Assembly (NCBI RefSeq): GCF_001042475.2
Contig: NZ_LECW02000034.1
Coordinates: 38,348 to 102,347, forward strand
Direction: 5' to 3'
Source: Bacillus glycinifermentans
GTDB lineage: Bacteria; Bacillota; Bacilli; Bacillales; Bacillaceae
Length of the DNA: 64,000 nt
The translations under genes and the position numbers were made by a program. This document shows, one piece after another, positions 19,067-28,682 of the stretch; the first letter of the stretch is position 1, and each line of letters opens with the position of its first letter. The notes below the pieces were generated by a model that saw nothing but the letters and a program-made list of their open reading frames with translations, did no database searches and was not told where the DNA came from.

Positions 19067-20881
19067 GTGCAGCATACCGATGCTTTGAAGAAGGCGAAAC
19101 AAATATTTGACGTTTTGCGCATTACCGATTTTGCCGTCCATCCTGAGGAAACGCAGCTTGTCTTTGATACCAATATCAACGGAAAATCAAACCTGTGGGC
19201 GATGGATCTTCCTCATCTCTATCCTTATCAGATCACTTTTTTGAATCAGGATTCAAGCGGAATCGCCTACAGCAAAGACGGTTCAGAGCTCTTTGCCGCA
19301 TTTGACAACGACGGAGATGAACAAAGCTGTTTATACCGCTTCCCATCCGAAGGCGGGGAGATGCGGCTTTTAAACGGAAATCAGCTCGACCGCCATTTTT
19401 CGCCGATCCCCGTAAAACATGCTGTTTATTATTCATCTGAAAGCGGCAACCGGACATTTTTGAATACATACAAGTACGATTTGCAGACAGGCAAAGAACG
19501 GCTCGTCTTTGTAGGAAAAGACGGTTCATCGCAGCTGGGTGATGTAAGTCCGGGCGAGAAAGCCGTCAGCATCCATGTGTCATATGTCAACAGCCATTCC
19601 GTCTGTATGGTTCAAACCGGGGACGGACACGCGAAAGCGGTCGTTCCCGATGAAAAAAAGCCGCACATGGTGCATTCATCATATTTTCAATCAGATGACA
19701 TACTATATGTGACAACGAATTACGATTCCGAGTTTTCCTATCTTGCGTCATACACCATTTCTACCAACACATTCACCCCGCTTCTTTCGCTCGACAAAAC
19801 AGAAATCACATCGATTTATGCAGACCGTGAAGGAACAACCCTTTATGTCACCGGAAAAAAAGGCGTCCTAGATCTGCTGTATCAGTATGACACAACAACC
19901 GGAGAAAGCCGCGTCATCGATTGCCCGTGCACATCGATCACCAAAGTCGTCTGCGCCAAATCCGGATCGCTTTACGTTCTCGGGTCGACCCCGACGAAGC
20001 CGGCTAACATTTTTATGAAGGCGAAAAACGAATCCGAATGGCAGCAATTAACAAAACATCAAGTTCCCGGTTTTTCCGAAGACGAGCTCTCCTATCCGGA
20101 AATTGTCATATATCCGTCCTTTGACGGGCTGCCAATTGAGGGCTTGCTGTTTAAACCTGTTCCACAAGAGGCAAATGGCTATACCATCATTTGGCCTCAC
20201 GGCGGACCGCAAGATTCAGAACGATTCAGGTTTTTCGATATCTTTCAAATTGCAGCCAAAATGGGCTACCAGGTTTTCGCGCCGAATTTCCGGGGCTCGG
20301 CGAACTACGGCCACACGTTTTATCAAATGGTGGAGCAGGATTGGGGGGAAGGGCCGCGCCTCGATATGGTGTCAGGGATCGACTGGCTGATTGATGAGAA
20401 GCTCGCAGACAGGGACAAGCTGTTTTTGATGGGCGGCAGCTACGGCGGGTATATGGCTCTTCTTCTGCACGGGAGGCATCCCGAGTATTTCCGCGCCGTC
20501 GTCGATATTTTCGGTGTGAGCAACCTGTTTACGTTTGTCGAGTCGGTGCCTGACTTTTGGCGTCCCCTTATGGAAAAGTGGGTCGGGCATCCGGAGCGTG
20601 ATCAGGAAAAAATGGCTGCCGACTCACCGATCACCTACTTGGAGCAAATGACAAAGCCTATGCTGATCATTCAGGGAGCTAACGATCCCCGCGTCGTAAA
20701 GGAAGAATCCGATCAGATCGTAGATAAACTGAAGCGTTTGGGAAAGACGCCTGAATACATCGTCATGGAAAATGAGGGGCACGGTTTTTCCAAAAAAGAA
20801 AACAGAGTGATGGTGTTTACTGCGATTTTCAACTTTTTTGAAAAACACCGGTTATGCGCAGCCGCCGGGACTTTAGAATAA
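19067..20881 (+). CDS. S9-family prolyl oligopeptidase/acylaminoacyl peptidase
   Basis: 604 residues, cytoplasmic. N-terminal beta-propeller (about 10-340, FAVHPEETQLVF and AYSKDGSELFAAFD blades) and C-terminal alpha/beta-hydrolase with Ser in GGSYGGYMALLLHG, Asp in GANDPRV and His in NEGHGFSKKEN. Cleaves or deacylates short peptides. Start set at GTG 19067, 11 nt after GGAGG; upstream ATGs at 19022/19025 lack a ribosome site, so the N-terminus is uncertain by about 15 residues. I do not recall this gene at this locus in B. subtilis, so it is probably a group-specific insertion between yhcN and yhcM. Confidence 0.88.
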   Translation: MQHTDALKKAKQIFDVLRITDFAVHPEETQLVFDTNINGKSNLWAMDLPHLYPYQITFLNQDSSGIAYSKDGSELFAAFDNDGDEQSCLYRFPSEGGEMRLLNGNQLDRHFSPIPVKHAVYYSSESGNRTFLNTYKYDLQTGKERLVFVGKDGSSQLGDVSPGEKAVSIHVSYVNSHSVCMVQTGDGHAKAVVPDEKKPHMVHSSYFQSDDILYVTTNYDSEFSYLASYTISTNTFTPLLSLDKTEITSIYADREGTTLYVTGKKGVLDLLYQYDTTTGESRVIDCPCTSITKVVCAKSGSLYVLGSTPTKPANIFMKAKNESEWQQLTKHQVPGFSEDELSYPEIVIYPSFDGLPIEGLLFKPVPQEANGYTIIWPHGGPQDSERFRFFDIFQIAAKMGYQVFAPNFRGSANYGHTFYQMVEQDWGEGPRLDMVSGIDWLIDEKLADRDKLFLMGGSYGGYMALLLHGRHPEYFRAVVDIFGVSNLFTFVESVPDFWRPLMEKWVGHPERDQEKMAADSPITYLEQMTKPMLIIQGANDPRVVKEESDQIVDKLKRLGKTPEYIVMENEGHGFSKKENRVMVFTAIFNFFEKHRLCAAAGTLE

Positions 20882-20928
20882 AACAAAGACGTTAAGGGGA
20901 TGGTATACATAAAAAGGAGGTAATCCCT

Positions 20929-21276
20929 TTGTTCAGAAGAAAAACAGGCATTCACCCGGCCGTTTTAGTTCTCGGATCTGCTGCGCTCACTCTCGCCTTT
21001 TCCCCGGAGCTTCGCAAGAGAGTCACCGGCATGTTTGCAGGCCGAATGGGCGGACAGCGTCAAAACAGCTCCGCGAAAAACATGATGATGAACCCGGCCG
21101 ATTTCATTAAACAGGCATTCACTCAAGGAAACCAAATGCAAAGCAATCAGGGGAGCACCCAGAACCAGTACAGTACAGCAAGCAGCCAGGGGGCTTCCGG
21201 ACAAATGGCGAACAGTCACACAAACGCCGCACATCATCACGGACAGGCGCAGAGCCATACGAACCATATGCATTAA
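20929..21276 (+). CDS. yhcM: small low-complexity protein YhcM-like
   Basis: 115 residues with TTG start at 20929 after AAAAGGAGG. A hydrophobic N-terminus (PAVLVLGSAALTLAFSP, about 9-25) is followed by a Gln/Ser/Asn/His-rich tail ending in many His residues (HHHGQAQSHTNHMH), a composition common in spore-associated proteins and in possible metal-binding tails. Position beside tcyP matches yhcM; the sequence match is only general. Function unknown. Confidence 0.65.
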   Translation: MFRRKTGIHPAVLVLGSAALTLAFSPELRKRVTGMFAGRMGGQRQNSSAKNMMMNPADFIKQAFTQGNQMQSNQGSTQNQYSTASSQGASGQMANSHTNAAHHHGQAQSHTNHMH

Positions 21277-21279
21277 AAA

Positions 21280-21314
21280 AATCCGCACACGCTTAAAAAG
21301 CGGTGCGGGCTCTT
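21280..21314. terminator. bidirectional terminator yhcM/tcyP
   Basis: CCGCAC.CGCTT/AAGCG.GTGCGG stem with A7 before and T6 after, between convergent genes. Confidence 0.85.
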
Positions 21315-21316
21315 TT

Positions 21317-22702
21317 TTATACTTCAGCTTCGATGATGTTAGTCCGGTCTTGATACGTGTCTGTTTCAAGCTCCTTCGTCACTTTGCTTGTGATCAGACC
21401 GGACGTCATGCTGCCGCTGACGTTGAGGGCCGTACGTCCCATATCAATGAGCGGTTCGACCGATATCAATAAGCCTGCAAGAGCAACCGGCATATTTAAA
21501 GCAGACAGCACGAGAAGCGCCGCAAACGTTGCACCGCCGCCGACACCGGCTACGCCAAAGGAGCTGATCGCAACAACGGCAACAACGGTGACCAAAAATG
21601 ACGGATCGAGCGGATTTTGTCCGATAGTCGGCGCGATCATAATCGCCAGCATTGCAGGATATATTCCCGCACAGCCGTTTTGTCCGATCGACAGCCCGAA
21701 TGATCCGGCAAAGTTCGCAATTCCTTCAGGAACCCCGAGGCTTCTTTGCGTTTTAATGTTCAAAGGCAAAGCGCCTGCGCTTGATCTTGACGTAAATGCA
21801 AAGATGAGGACAGGCAATACTTTTTTCACGTAGGTCACCGGGTTCAGTCCGCTGAATGTAATCAGCAGCAAATGAATGATGAACATAACGATCAACGCCG
21901 CATAAGAAGCGATCACAAATTTACCGAGCTTGACGATGCTGTCGAGATCGCTTGTTGCGATCGTATTTGTCATAATCGCCAATACTCCGTAAGGCGTCAG
22001 CCTTAAAATCAGCGTGACGACACGCATGATGATCGCATAGACAGCATCAACCAACTTTTTGAAGAGCTCGGCTTGTTCCGGCTGTTTTTTCTTGACGCCA
22101 AGGTATGCCATCCCGAGAATAGCGGCAAAAATAACGACTGCGATCGTTGACGTCGGTCTTGCTCCCGTAAAGTCTAAAAACGGATTGCCCGGCAGCAGCT
22201 CGACGACTTGCTGCGGAAGCGTTTTGGCTTCCATATCCTGAGATTTCTGCTCAAGCTCCGCGCCTCTTGAAGCTTCCGCGCTGCCGTGGTCCACCTGAAC
22301 GGCCTGAAGATCGAAAGCGAGCGCTGATGCGATCCCCACCGCCGCAGCGACAGCGGTCGTTGCAATCAGAATCCCGATGATGAGACTGCTGATTTTTCCG
22401 ATATTACTTGTCAATTTAAGCTTTGTAAATGCCCCTAAGATCGAAATGAACACAAGCGGCATGACAACCATCTGCAAAAACTTGACATAGCCGCTGCCGG
22501 CTATATTAAACCAATCAGATGTCTGAGTGATCGTTTCTGAAGACGAACCATATATAAAATGCAAAGCAAACCCAAAGACGATTCCAATTCCGAGCGCAGT
22601 AAACACCCTCTTCGAAAACGAAACGTGCTTTTTTTGCATGATATAGAGGAGCGCCATCAAGCAAAGCAGGACGAAAATATTTAAAATAACCAAAAATGCC
22701 AT
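21317..22702 (-). CDS. tcyP: L-cystine sodium/proton symporter TcyP
   Basis: 461 residues, multi-pass member of the DAACS (glutamate-transporter-like) family. Features about eight helices, the re-entrant region with SAGALPLNIKTQRSLGVPEGIANFAGSFGLSIGQNGCAGIYPAMLA and a TM7-8 motif SVEPLIDMGRTALNVSGSMTSG, both characteristic of TcyP/YhcL cystine uptake. Start ATG 22702 with GGGGGG upstream; ATG 22711 lies too close to that site. Separate transcription unit, convergent with yhcM. Together with the adjacent methionine importer it makes a sulfur amino acid uptake block. Confidence 0.92.
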   Translation of the reverse strand: MAFLVILNIFVLLCLMALLYIMQKKHVSFSKRVFTALGIGIVFGFALHFIYGSSSETITQTSDWFNIAGSGYVKFLQMVVMPLVFISILGAFTKLKLTSNIGKISSLIIGILIATTAVAAAVGIASALAFDLQAVQVDHGSAEASRGAELEQKSQDMEAKTLPQQVVELLPGNPFLDFTGARPTSTIAVVIFAAILGMAYLGVKKKQPEQAELFKKLVDAVYAIIMRVVTLILRLTPYGVLAIMTNTIATSDLDSIVKLGKFVIASYAALIVMFIIHLLLITFSGLNPVTYVKKVLPVLIFAFTSRSSAGALPLNIKTQRSLGVPEGIANFAGSFGLSIGQNGCAGIYPAMLAIMIAPTIGQNPLDPSFLVTVVAVVAISSFGVAGVGGGATFAALLVLSALNMPVALAGLLISVEPLIDMGRTALNVSGSMTSGLITSKVTKELETDTYQDRTNIIEAEV

Positions 22703-22805
22703 AAAACACATGCCCCCCAGAATTTTTTAACATTATAAAACTATAGTACAATAAACCTTATTGGTCAAGTAGGAATTAACAATGTCTGCCGTCCTCTCAA
22801 TAAGT

Positions 22806-23621
22806 TTATTCCCCGATTTTTTTTAACGGTACAAATGTCGGAATCTGGGCTCCGTTAAATTCTTTTTTGATGAATTCAGCCGTATCGTCAGACTGATAGA
22901 GCTTGACGATCTTTTTTAAGGCTTCGCGGTTTTTGTCTTCGGTTCTGGCCGCGATGATATTGATGTAAGGCGTTGCCGTTTCGTCTTCAAGCTCAATCGA
23001 GTCTTTGACGGGATTCAGTCCGGCATCAACGGCGATTCCGTTGTTGATGACAGAGGCGGCGACATCCTGGAGCACCCGCGGCGTTTGTTCTGCAGCCACT
23101 GTCGTGATCTGAAGCTTCTTCGGATTTTCCTTGATCACGTCAAGCGATCCGTTCCCGTCAAAGCCGTCCTTCAGCTTAATTAACCCCGCCTGCTGCAATA
23201 GGAGAAGCGCTCTTCCCATGTTTGTCGCTTCATTCGGCACAGCAATTTTTGCGCCGTCCGGAATGTCTTTAACCGATTTGTAATGATCCGAATAAATGCC
23301 CATCGGCGCGATGATCGTCGTCCCGATCGGCGATAAATCAAGGTTGCGCTCTTTTTTAAATGAATTGAAATACGATATTGTCTGGAAGGCGTTTGCGTCG
23401 ATGTCCCCGCTCGACAGGGCCATATTCGGCTGTACATAGTCCGAATATTTGACGATTTCGATTTTTAAGCCTTCCTTTTCGGCTTTTTTCTTTACAAAAT
23501 CCCACACCCTCGTATCCGTTCCGCTGACGCCGATTTTAATCGTCCCGCTTTCTGAATTGGAACAGCCTGCAAACACGCTCAAGATGAAAAGAAAAATCGT
23601 GATGAAAGCAAATTTTTTCAT
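22806..23621 (-). CDS. metQ: methionine-binding lipoprotein MetQ
   Basis: 271-residue NlpA/MetQ-family lipoprotein: leader with lipobox FAGC (Cys near 19), then IKIGVSGTDTRVWDFVKKKAEKEG, MALSSGDIDANAFQTISYF and PNEATNMGRALLLLQQAGLI. Binds D/L-methionine outside the membrane. Last gene of metNPQ, 18 nt after metP. By position it corresponds to B. subtilis yhcJ, a MetQ-like lipoprotein that I recall as lacking adjacent transporter genes. Confidence 0.9.
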   Translation of the reverse strand: MKKFAFITIFLFILSVFAGCSNSESGTIKIGVSGTDTRVWDFVKKKAEKEGLKIEIVKYSDYVQPNMALSSGDIDANAFQTISYFNSFKKERNLDLSPIGTTIIAPMGIYSDHYKSVKDIPDGAKIAVPNEATNMGRALLLLQQAGLIKLKDGFDGNGSLDVIKENPKKLQITTVAAEQTPRVLQDVAASVINNGIAVDAGLNPVKDSIELEDETATPYINIIAARTEDKNREALKKIVKLYQSDDTAEFIKKEFNGAQIPTFVPLKKIGE

Positions 23622-23639
23622 AGTTGGATACCTCTCTTT

Positions 23640-24290
23640 TTATCGTCTTCTTATTTTTTTGCTCAGCACATTACCGGATGACTGCAATCCCTGGACAACG
23701 ATGACCAGAATCGCAACCGTCACGATCATCGTCACAGTATCAAATCTCTGATAGCCGTATGTAATCGCCAAATCTCCCAGTCCTCCGGCGCCTATCGCAC
23801 CTGCCATCGCCGAAGCGCCGACCAGGCCGACGGTCGCTACCGTAAAGCTTAGCACTAAAGAACCGAGCGCTTCTGGAATCAAAAAGCGGAAAATGATCTG
23901 CCGCGGAGTCGCCCCCATTGCTTCAGCCGCTTCAATCACTCCCGGATCGACTTCCAAAAGCGAATTTTCAACAAGCCTTGCGATATATGGCCCTGCATAA
24001 AACGTAAGCGGAACAACCGCGGCCCATGTGCCGATCGACGTCCCCACGATAAGTCGTGTCAGCGGTATAAGGGCAACCATCAAAATGATAAACGGAACAG
24101 ACCGGAAAATGTTGATGATAACATTGACAACCGTAAACAGTGCCGTATTTTCGAGAAGGTGCCCCTTTCTAGTCACCACAAGGAGAATCCCGAGCGGAAC
24201 GCCGATCACGCTTGAAAACAAAAGCGAAAACAACGTCATTTGAATCGTTTCGATCAAGGCATCAATGATTTGGTCATATGTCACAAGCAT
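23640..24290 (-). CDS. metP: methionine ABC permease MetP
   Basis: 216 residues, about five helices, BPD_transp_1 fold with EAAEAMGATPRQIIFRFLIPEALGSLVLSFT as the ATPase-coupling segment and a glycine-rich GASAMAGAIGAGGLGDLAITYGY. Forms the membrane pore for MetN/MetQ. Starts 1 nt from the metN stop. Confidence 0.92.
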   Translation of the reverse strand: MLVTYDQIIDALIETIQMTLFSLLFSSVIGVPLGILLVVTRKGHLLENTALFTVVNVIINIFRSVPFIILMVALIPLTRLIVGTSIGTWAAVVPLTFYAGPYIARLVENSLLEVDPGVIEAAEAMGATPRQIIFRFLIPEALGSLVLSFTVATVGLVGASAMAGAIGAGGLGDLAITYGYQRFDTVTMIVTVAILVIVVQGLQSSGNVLSKKIRRR

Positions 24291-24291
24291 G

Positions 24292-25296
24292 TCACTTTAC
24301 CTCCTTGACTTGAATGTTTGCTTGCCTGATAAAATCGAGCGCCCTCGTAATTTCTTCGTCTTGGCCCGCGAGTTCGACCGTAATGCTTCCAAACGGAATT
24401 CCCTGCAGCTCTGTTATCGTGCCGTGAAGAATATTGACGTCCACGTCAAAGCGTTTTGATACTTGGGATAGAAACGGCCTTCCAGACGATTCTCCGACAA
24501 ATTGAAATTGGTAAAGGTGCTTGATGTTTAACGTTTTGATCGATTCAGGAAGTTCGAAATCGATCTCCGAACGGATAAAGTTTTTCGCCGTTTCGGTTTT
24601 TGGAGCGGAAAAGACGTCAAACACGCTGCCCGATTCGATGATTTTCCCTTTTTCGATCACCGCGACTTTGTCGCAGATTTCCCTTGCGACATTCATTTCG
24701 TGGGTGATTAAAAGAATCGTAATATTGTATTGTTCATTGACACGCTTTAAAAGCTTGAGAATATCGCCCGTCGTCTGCGGATCAAGGGCTGATGTCGCTT
24801 CATCGCAAAGCAGAACCTCCGGGTTTGTCGCAAGCGCACGCGCTATGCCGACGCGCTGTTTTTGCCCGCCTGAAAGCTGATCCGGATAAGCGTCCGCCTT
24901 ATCCTCAAGACCGACAAAGCGGAGCAGTTCCGCCACCTTTTTCTTGATTTCGGCTTTCGGCGTTTTGACGAGCGTGAGCGGGGCCGCCACATTCGCAAAA
25001 ATCGTCTTCGAATTTAATAGATTAAAATGCTGAAAAACCATTCCGATTTTCCGTTTAACCGAGCGGATTTCGTTTTTTGACAAGGACGTCAAGTCCCGCC
25101 CGCCGACGAACACCTTTCCCGCCGTCGGTTTTTCAAGAAAATTGACGCAGCGGATCAGCGTGCTTTTTCCCGCTCCGCTAAATCCGATGACCCCGTATAT
25201 GTCCCCTTTTTCGACATGAAGGTCAATGCCGTTAAGCGCCCGGATTTTCTGCCCGTTTCTGTCATAGACCTTTTCCACGCCCTCGAATGTAATCAT
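24292..25296 (-). CDS. metN: methionine ABC ATPase MetN
   Basis: 334 residues. Walker A GFSGAGKST (near 38-46), signature LSGGQKQR, Walker B VLLCDEATSALDP, H-loop THE; the C-terminal NIL/ACT-like domain (about 265-334, GTITELQGIPFGSITVELAG) is the methionine-sensing domain that inhibits MetN-type transporters. First gene of the unit, under a SAM riboswitch. Confidence 0.94.
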   Translation of the reverse strand: MITFEGVEKVYDRNGQKIRALNGIDLHVEKGDIYGVIGFSGAGKSTLIRCVNFLEKPTAGKVFVGGRDLTSLSKNEIRSVKRKIGMVFQHFNLLNSKTIFANVAAPLTLVKTPKAEIKKKVAELLRFVGLEDKADAYPDQLSGGQKQRVGIARALATNPEVLLCDEATSALDPQTTGDILKLLKRVNEQYNITILLITHEMNVAREICDKVAVIEKGKIIESGSVFDVFSAPKTETAKNFIRSEIDFELPESIKTLNIKHLYQFQFVGESSGRPFLSQVSKRFDVDVNILHGTITELQGIPFGSITVELAGQDEEITRALDFIRQANIQVKEVK

Positions 25297-25325
25297 GTTG
25301 ATCCCTCCGCTGTTTTTTGGATAAC

Positions 25326-25512
25326 AAAAAAAGGCTTCCTCTTAGAAAATAAGAAGAAGCCTTTGGACTCATTAGCAATAAAGAGTGCATCCGACCTTCT
25401 TATCTTCCAAGCCTTTTTCAGCTTGTTGGAGTTGGCACAGTATTCTGCATCATGCAGAACCCGCTGCCGAGGCTTCATAGGGCCAATTCCCTCCGCCTCT
25501 CTTAATAAGAAG
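25326..25512 (-). promoter_or_regulatory. SAM-I (S-box) riboswitch controlling metNPQ
   Basis: On the minus strand the leader shows the S-box core: P1 arms CTTCTTAT (25512-25505) and ATAAGAAG (25403-25396), AGAGGCGGAGGGA, GGCCCTATGAAGCC, CGGCAGC and CTGTGCCAA. A terminator follows: AAAGGCTTCTTCTTA paired to AGGAAGCCTTT with U7 (25364-25326). The AAGAAG elements let terminator and P1/antiterminator compete. SAM binding turns methionine uptake off. Confidence 0.95.
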
Positions 25513-25670
25513 TAATGAAAGTGTGAAGTTTTACCTAACTTTACAGCTTCTTTGCAATGTTGTCAATCGGAATTTTTAATATTTTCAGGCTCATATGCGC
25601 TTCAAAAAACGCACAATTTCAGGCGCGGAGAACGGCTTTTCACTTTTTTAAAAAAATTGCGTTCAAACAG

Positions 25671-25699
25671 TTGTAATTTCCCTTAAACACTGGTAAAGT
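25671..25699 (+). promoter_or_regulatory. cspB promoter and long cold-shock 5' UTR
   Basis: -35 TTGTAA (25671-25676), 17-bp spacer, -10 TAAAGT (25694-25699). About 115 nt of untranslated leader follows before the cspB ribosome site, as in other cold-shock genes where the leader controls translation at low temperature. Confidence 0.65.
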
Positions 25700-25732
25700 A
25701 AAGGTAATTATTTTTGTTCGAACTATCTTTAA

Positions 25733-26023
<291 letters not shown>

Positions 26024-26038
26024 TAAGCTTTTCTTCAG

Positions 26039-26066
26039 GACTGCTGACTTTGTCGGCAGTCTTTTT
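26039..26066 (+). terminator. cspB terminator
   Basis: ACTGC.GAC/GTC.GCAGT stem followed by T5. Confidence 0.75.
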
Positions 26067-26074
26067 ATGTGCAT

Positions 26075-26112
26075 AAAAAAGCACAGCGCCGTTTAGGTGC
26101 CGTGCTTTTTCT
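26075..26112. terminator. terminator after yhcI
   Basis: AAAAAGCAC.GC.CC/GG.GC.GTGCTTTTT, abutting the yhcI stop; A- and T-runs on both sides make it work in both directions. Confidence 0.8.
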
Positions 26113-26114
26113 TT

Positions 26115-27056
26115 TTATGAAGCGATGTCCCTTTTCGTAAACACGCCGAATGCGAGCACTTGAAACATAATAAAATAGACCGCCAGCACTGCAATCGAGA
26201 ACCCCATCGTCATGCCTGAAACAAGAGGCATTCCGTCGACATACTGCGTCAAATCAGTGTTGGCAAATAAAATGTATTTTGCCCAGTCGAATTTCATTGC
26301 AAGAAGATTGGTCACCGTTCCGCCCATGACGAGCAGAAAGATCGATATCCCGACGGCCAGCGAGCTGTTTCTGAAAACCGCCGAAATCATAAATGCCATC
26401 GTCGACATCATCAAGAGAGAAATCGAATGAAGCAGATAGCTCCCGGCCAGGTGCAAGATCATGCTTTGTTCTTTAACACTTCCATTTGCATATGCCAAAT
26501 GAACCTGGCTCCCGTCTCCCGTTCCGAACAAAACGAGACCCGTAATACCTGCGCTTGCAAACAAAATGGCAATCAAGGCCAATGCAAAGAGCAAAACGGT
26601 AATGTATTTTGATAACAGAATCTTAAAGCGGCTGATCGGCCGAATGACGAGCAGCTTCACCGTTCCCCAGCTGAATTCGTTTGCGACGATTCCCGCCGCA
26701 ACCGTAATCACAAACAGCCCGATCAAAGAGATCATATCCCCGGCATCACTAATGAATGACAATGCCGAATACGTCCCGTCTTCCGGCAAATCGTGTTTAA
26801 TTCGGTATTCATTAATGGCAATCGACTCTTTGTATTTATTTTCAAGCATCGGGTTATTGACACCTTTCAGCTCTTTCTTCATATCGGCATTTTCCTGAGC
26901 CAGTTCCTTTTTCCAGTGCGTACTCGGATCTGTTTCTCCGATCGTCTTGGTAATAATACCCATACCGATAACGACGATCAGCAGGATTCCGATCATGACA
27001 TAGGTTCCTTTGCGGTTGAAAATTTTGATCCATTCGTTCCAAATCAGATTAAGCAA
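26115..27056 (-). CDS. yhcI: ABC-2 type permease YhcI
   Basis: 313 residues, six helices in an ABC-2 layout: TM1 about 18-38, a large extracellular loop (40-110, TIGETDPSTHWKKELAQEN), then five helices from about 120 on. Pairs with the ATPase YhcH. Start TTG 27056 follows GGAGGGGACAAAAC and gives the B. subtilis length; it overlaps the yhcH stop by 8 nt. Substrate unknown; similar systems export peptides or protect the envelope. Confidence 0.88.
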   Translation of the reverse strand: MLNLIWNEWIKIFNRKGTYVMIGILLIVVIGMGIITKTIGETDPSTHWKKELAQENADMKKELKGVNNPMLENKYKESIAINEYRIKHDLPEDGTYSALSFISDAGDMISLIGLFVITVAAGIVANEFSWGTVKLLVIRPISRFKILLSKYITVLLFALALIAILFASAGITGLVLFGTGDGSQVHLAYANGSVKEQSMILHLAGSYLLHSISLLMMSTMAFMISAVFRNSSLAVGISIFLLVMGGTVTNLLAMKFDWAKYILFANTDLTQYVDGMPLVSGMTMGFSIAVLAVYFIMFQVLAFGVFTKRDIAS

Positions 27057-27972
27057 GTTTTGTCCCCTCCTGTTCCTCGGTGATTTCCAGGAATCTGTCT
27101 TCCAACGATTTGGTGACGGCTTTCGCTTCATATAAACGGATGCCATTGTCGGTCAGATGCTTAATGAGATCAGGCACTTCTTCTTTTAAAAGACTGAGTT
27201 CGATTCCGTCCTTCACTTGTTCGATGCTCCGTTCTCCAAAAGCTGACGCATGACGGAGCAGCGCATCTCTGTCATCGGCTTGAAGAAAGTACCGCTTCTT
27301 CTCATCTGCAGCAGGTTCATGGACATGTTGAATATCGCGGAGCGTTCCATTTTGAATAATCGCAATTCTGTCGCACATGATTTCCATCTCTGACAAGAGA
27401 TGGCTTGATACGATGACAGCCAGGCCTTTTTCCTTTGTCAGCCTTCTTAAATAATCGCGGATTTCCCTGATTCCGGCCGGATCAAGCCCGTTTGTAGGCT
27501 CATCAAGGATGAGCAGCTTCGGATCGTGCAGAAGGCTTTGGGCGAGACCGAGCCTTTGCCTCATTCCGAGCGAATACGTTTTCACCTTATCGTGAATCCG
27601 GCTCTTCAAGCCGACAAGCTCAATGACCTCATCGATTTTCCTTTTCGTTACCCCTTTTGACATGCGCGCGTATTGCTGAAGATTTTGGTAGCCCGTTAAA
27701 AATTTATACAGTTCAGGGTTTTCGACAATCGCCCCGATATGCCGGGCGGCTTTTTCAAAGTTCTCTTTTACGTTGACGCCGCATACGATAATGTCGCCCG
27801 ATGATATGCCCATATGGCCGACGATCATCCTGATCGTCGTCGTCTTTCCCGCGCCGTTCGGGCCCAGGAAACCGAATACCTCTCCGGCGCGCACATCAAA
27901 GCTCAAGCCGTCGATAATTTTCTTTCCTCTGATCGTTTTTGAAACGTTTTTTAACTGAAGCAGCGTTTCCAC
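27049..27972 (-). CDS. yhcH: ABC transporter ATPase YhcH
   Basis: 307 residues. Walker A GPNGAGKTT (near 37-45), signature YSLGMRQR (BcrA-type LGMRQR form), Walker B LLILDEPTNGLDP, H-loop SSH; C-terminal extension (about 215-300) as in BcrA/ABC-2 drug exporters. Works with YhcI. The BcrA-type signature suggests export of or defence against a peptide or lipid-linked compound; inference only. Confidence 0.9.
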   Translation of the reverse strand: METLLQLKNVSKTIRGKKIIDGLSFDVRAGEVFGFLGPNGAGKTTTIRMIVGHMGISSGDIIVCGVNVKENFEKAARHIGAIVENPELYKFLTGYQNLQQYARMSKGVTKRKIDEVIELVGLKSRIHDKVKTYSLGMRQRLGLAQSLLHDPKLLILDEPTNGLDPAGIREIRDYLRRLTKEKGLAVIVSSHLLSEMEIMCDRIAIIQNGTLRDIQHVHEPAADEKKRYFLQADDRDALLRHASAFGERSIEQVKDGIELSLLKEEVPDLIKHLTDNGIRLYEAKAVTKSLEDRFLEITEEQEGTKLA

Positions 27973-27986
27973 TGATTTCTCCTCCT

Positions 27987-28682
27987 TTATTTGTCTTTGA
28001 GAAACGTTTTAAACCATTGCAAAAGCGACACCCCGAATTCTTCGCGCAGCTCTTCGACGTTCCTCTTGTCTTCGATCCGCCCGTTTAAGACGACAATGAC
28101 TTCATCCAAAATTTGTTCGATTTCGTTAATCTCATGCGTCGCGATGAGCACCGTCTGTTTTTCAAGGTCAAGATACGAAATCAGGCTCTTTACGATCGAC
28201 TCCCTCACAAGCGGATCGAGGCCTGACAAAGGCTCGTCAAGCAGAACGACCGGGGCTTTGCGCGCTAAAGTCAGCGTCAGCTTCAATCTGCCGCGGTTCC
28301 CTTTGGAGAGATTTCTGATTTTTTGTTCCCCGTCGATTTTCATTTCTTTCAAAAGGTCAAACGCTTGATCAAGCTGAAAATCGGCGAACTGGCTTTCATA
28401 ATAATAGACGGCATCCTTTACGCGGAAAGGCTCATAAAACATGTCAAGCTCTGTCAAGTAAGCGATGCTTTTGCTCATGCTTCTTGCGGCCGGATCATTG
28501 CCGACTGAAACCGTCCCCGAATCGGGATATACAAGTCCTGCGATCAGCTTTAACATCGTGGATTTGCCGCTGCCGTTCGGACCGGTTATTCCGTAGATTT
28601 TGCCCGGAGACAGCGACAGCGAAGCATCCTTTAAAGCGAATTGTTTACCGTATTTTTTCGTCACATTCTTTAGCTCAATCAC
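27987..28682 (-). CDS. yhcG: ABC transporter ATPase YhcG
   Basis: 231 residues. Walker A GPNGSGKST (near 35-43), signature LSKGNRGR (variant LSxG), Walker B VVLLDEPLSGLDP, H-loop THE. Probably energises the membrane protein YhcE. Its start overlaps the yhcF stop by 4 nt. Confidence 0.9.
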   Translation of the reverse strand: MIELKNVTKKYGKQFALKDASLSLSPGKIYGITGPNGSGKSTMLKLIAGLVYPDSGTVSVGNDPAARSMSKSIAYLTELDMFYEPFRVKDAVYYYESQFADFQLDQAFDLLKEMKIDGEQKIRNLSKGNRGRLKLTLTLARKAPVVLLDEPLSGLDPLVRESIVKSLISYLDLEKQTVLIATHEINEIEQILDEVIVVLNGRIEDKRNVEELREEFGVSLLQWFKTFLKDK

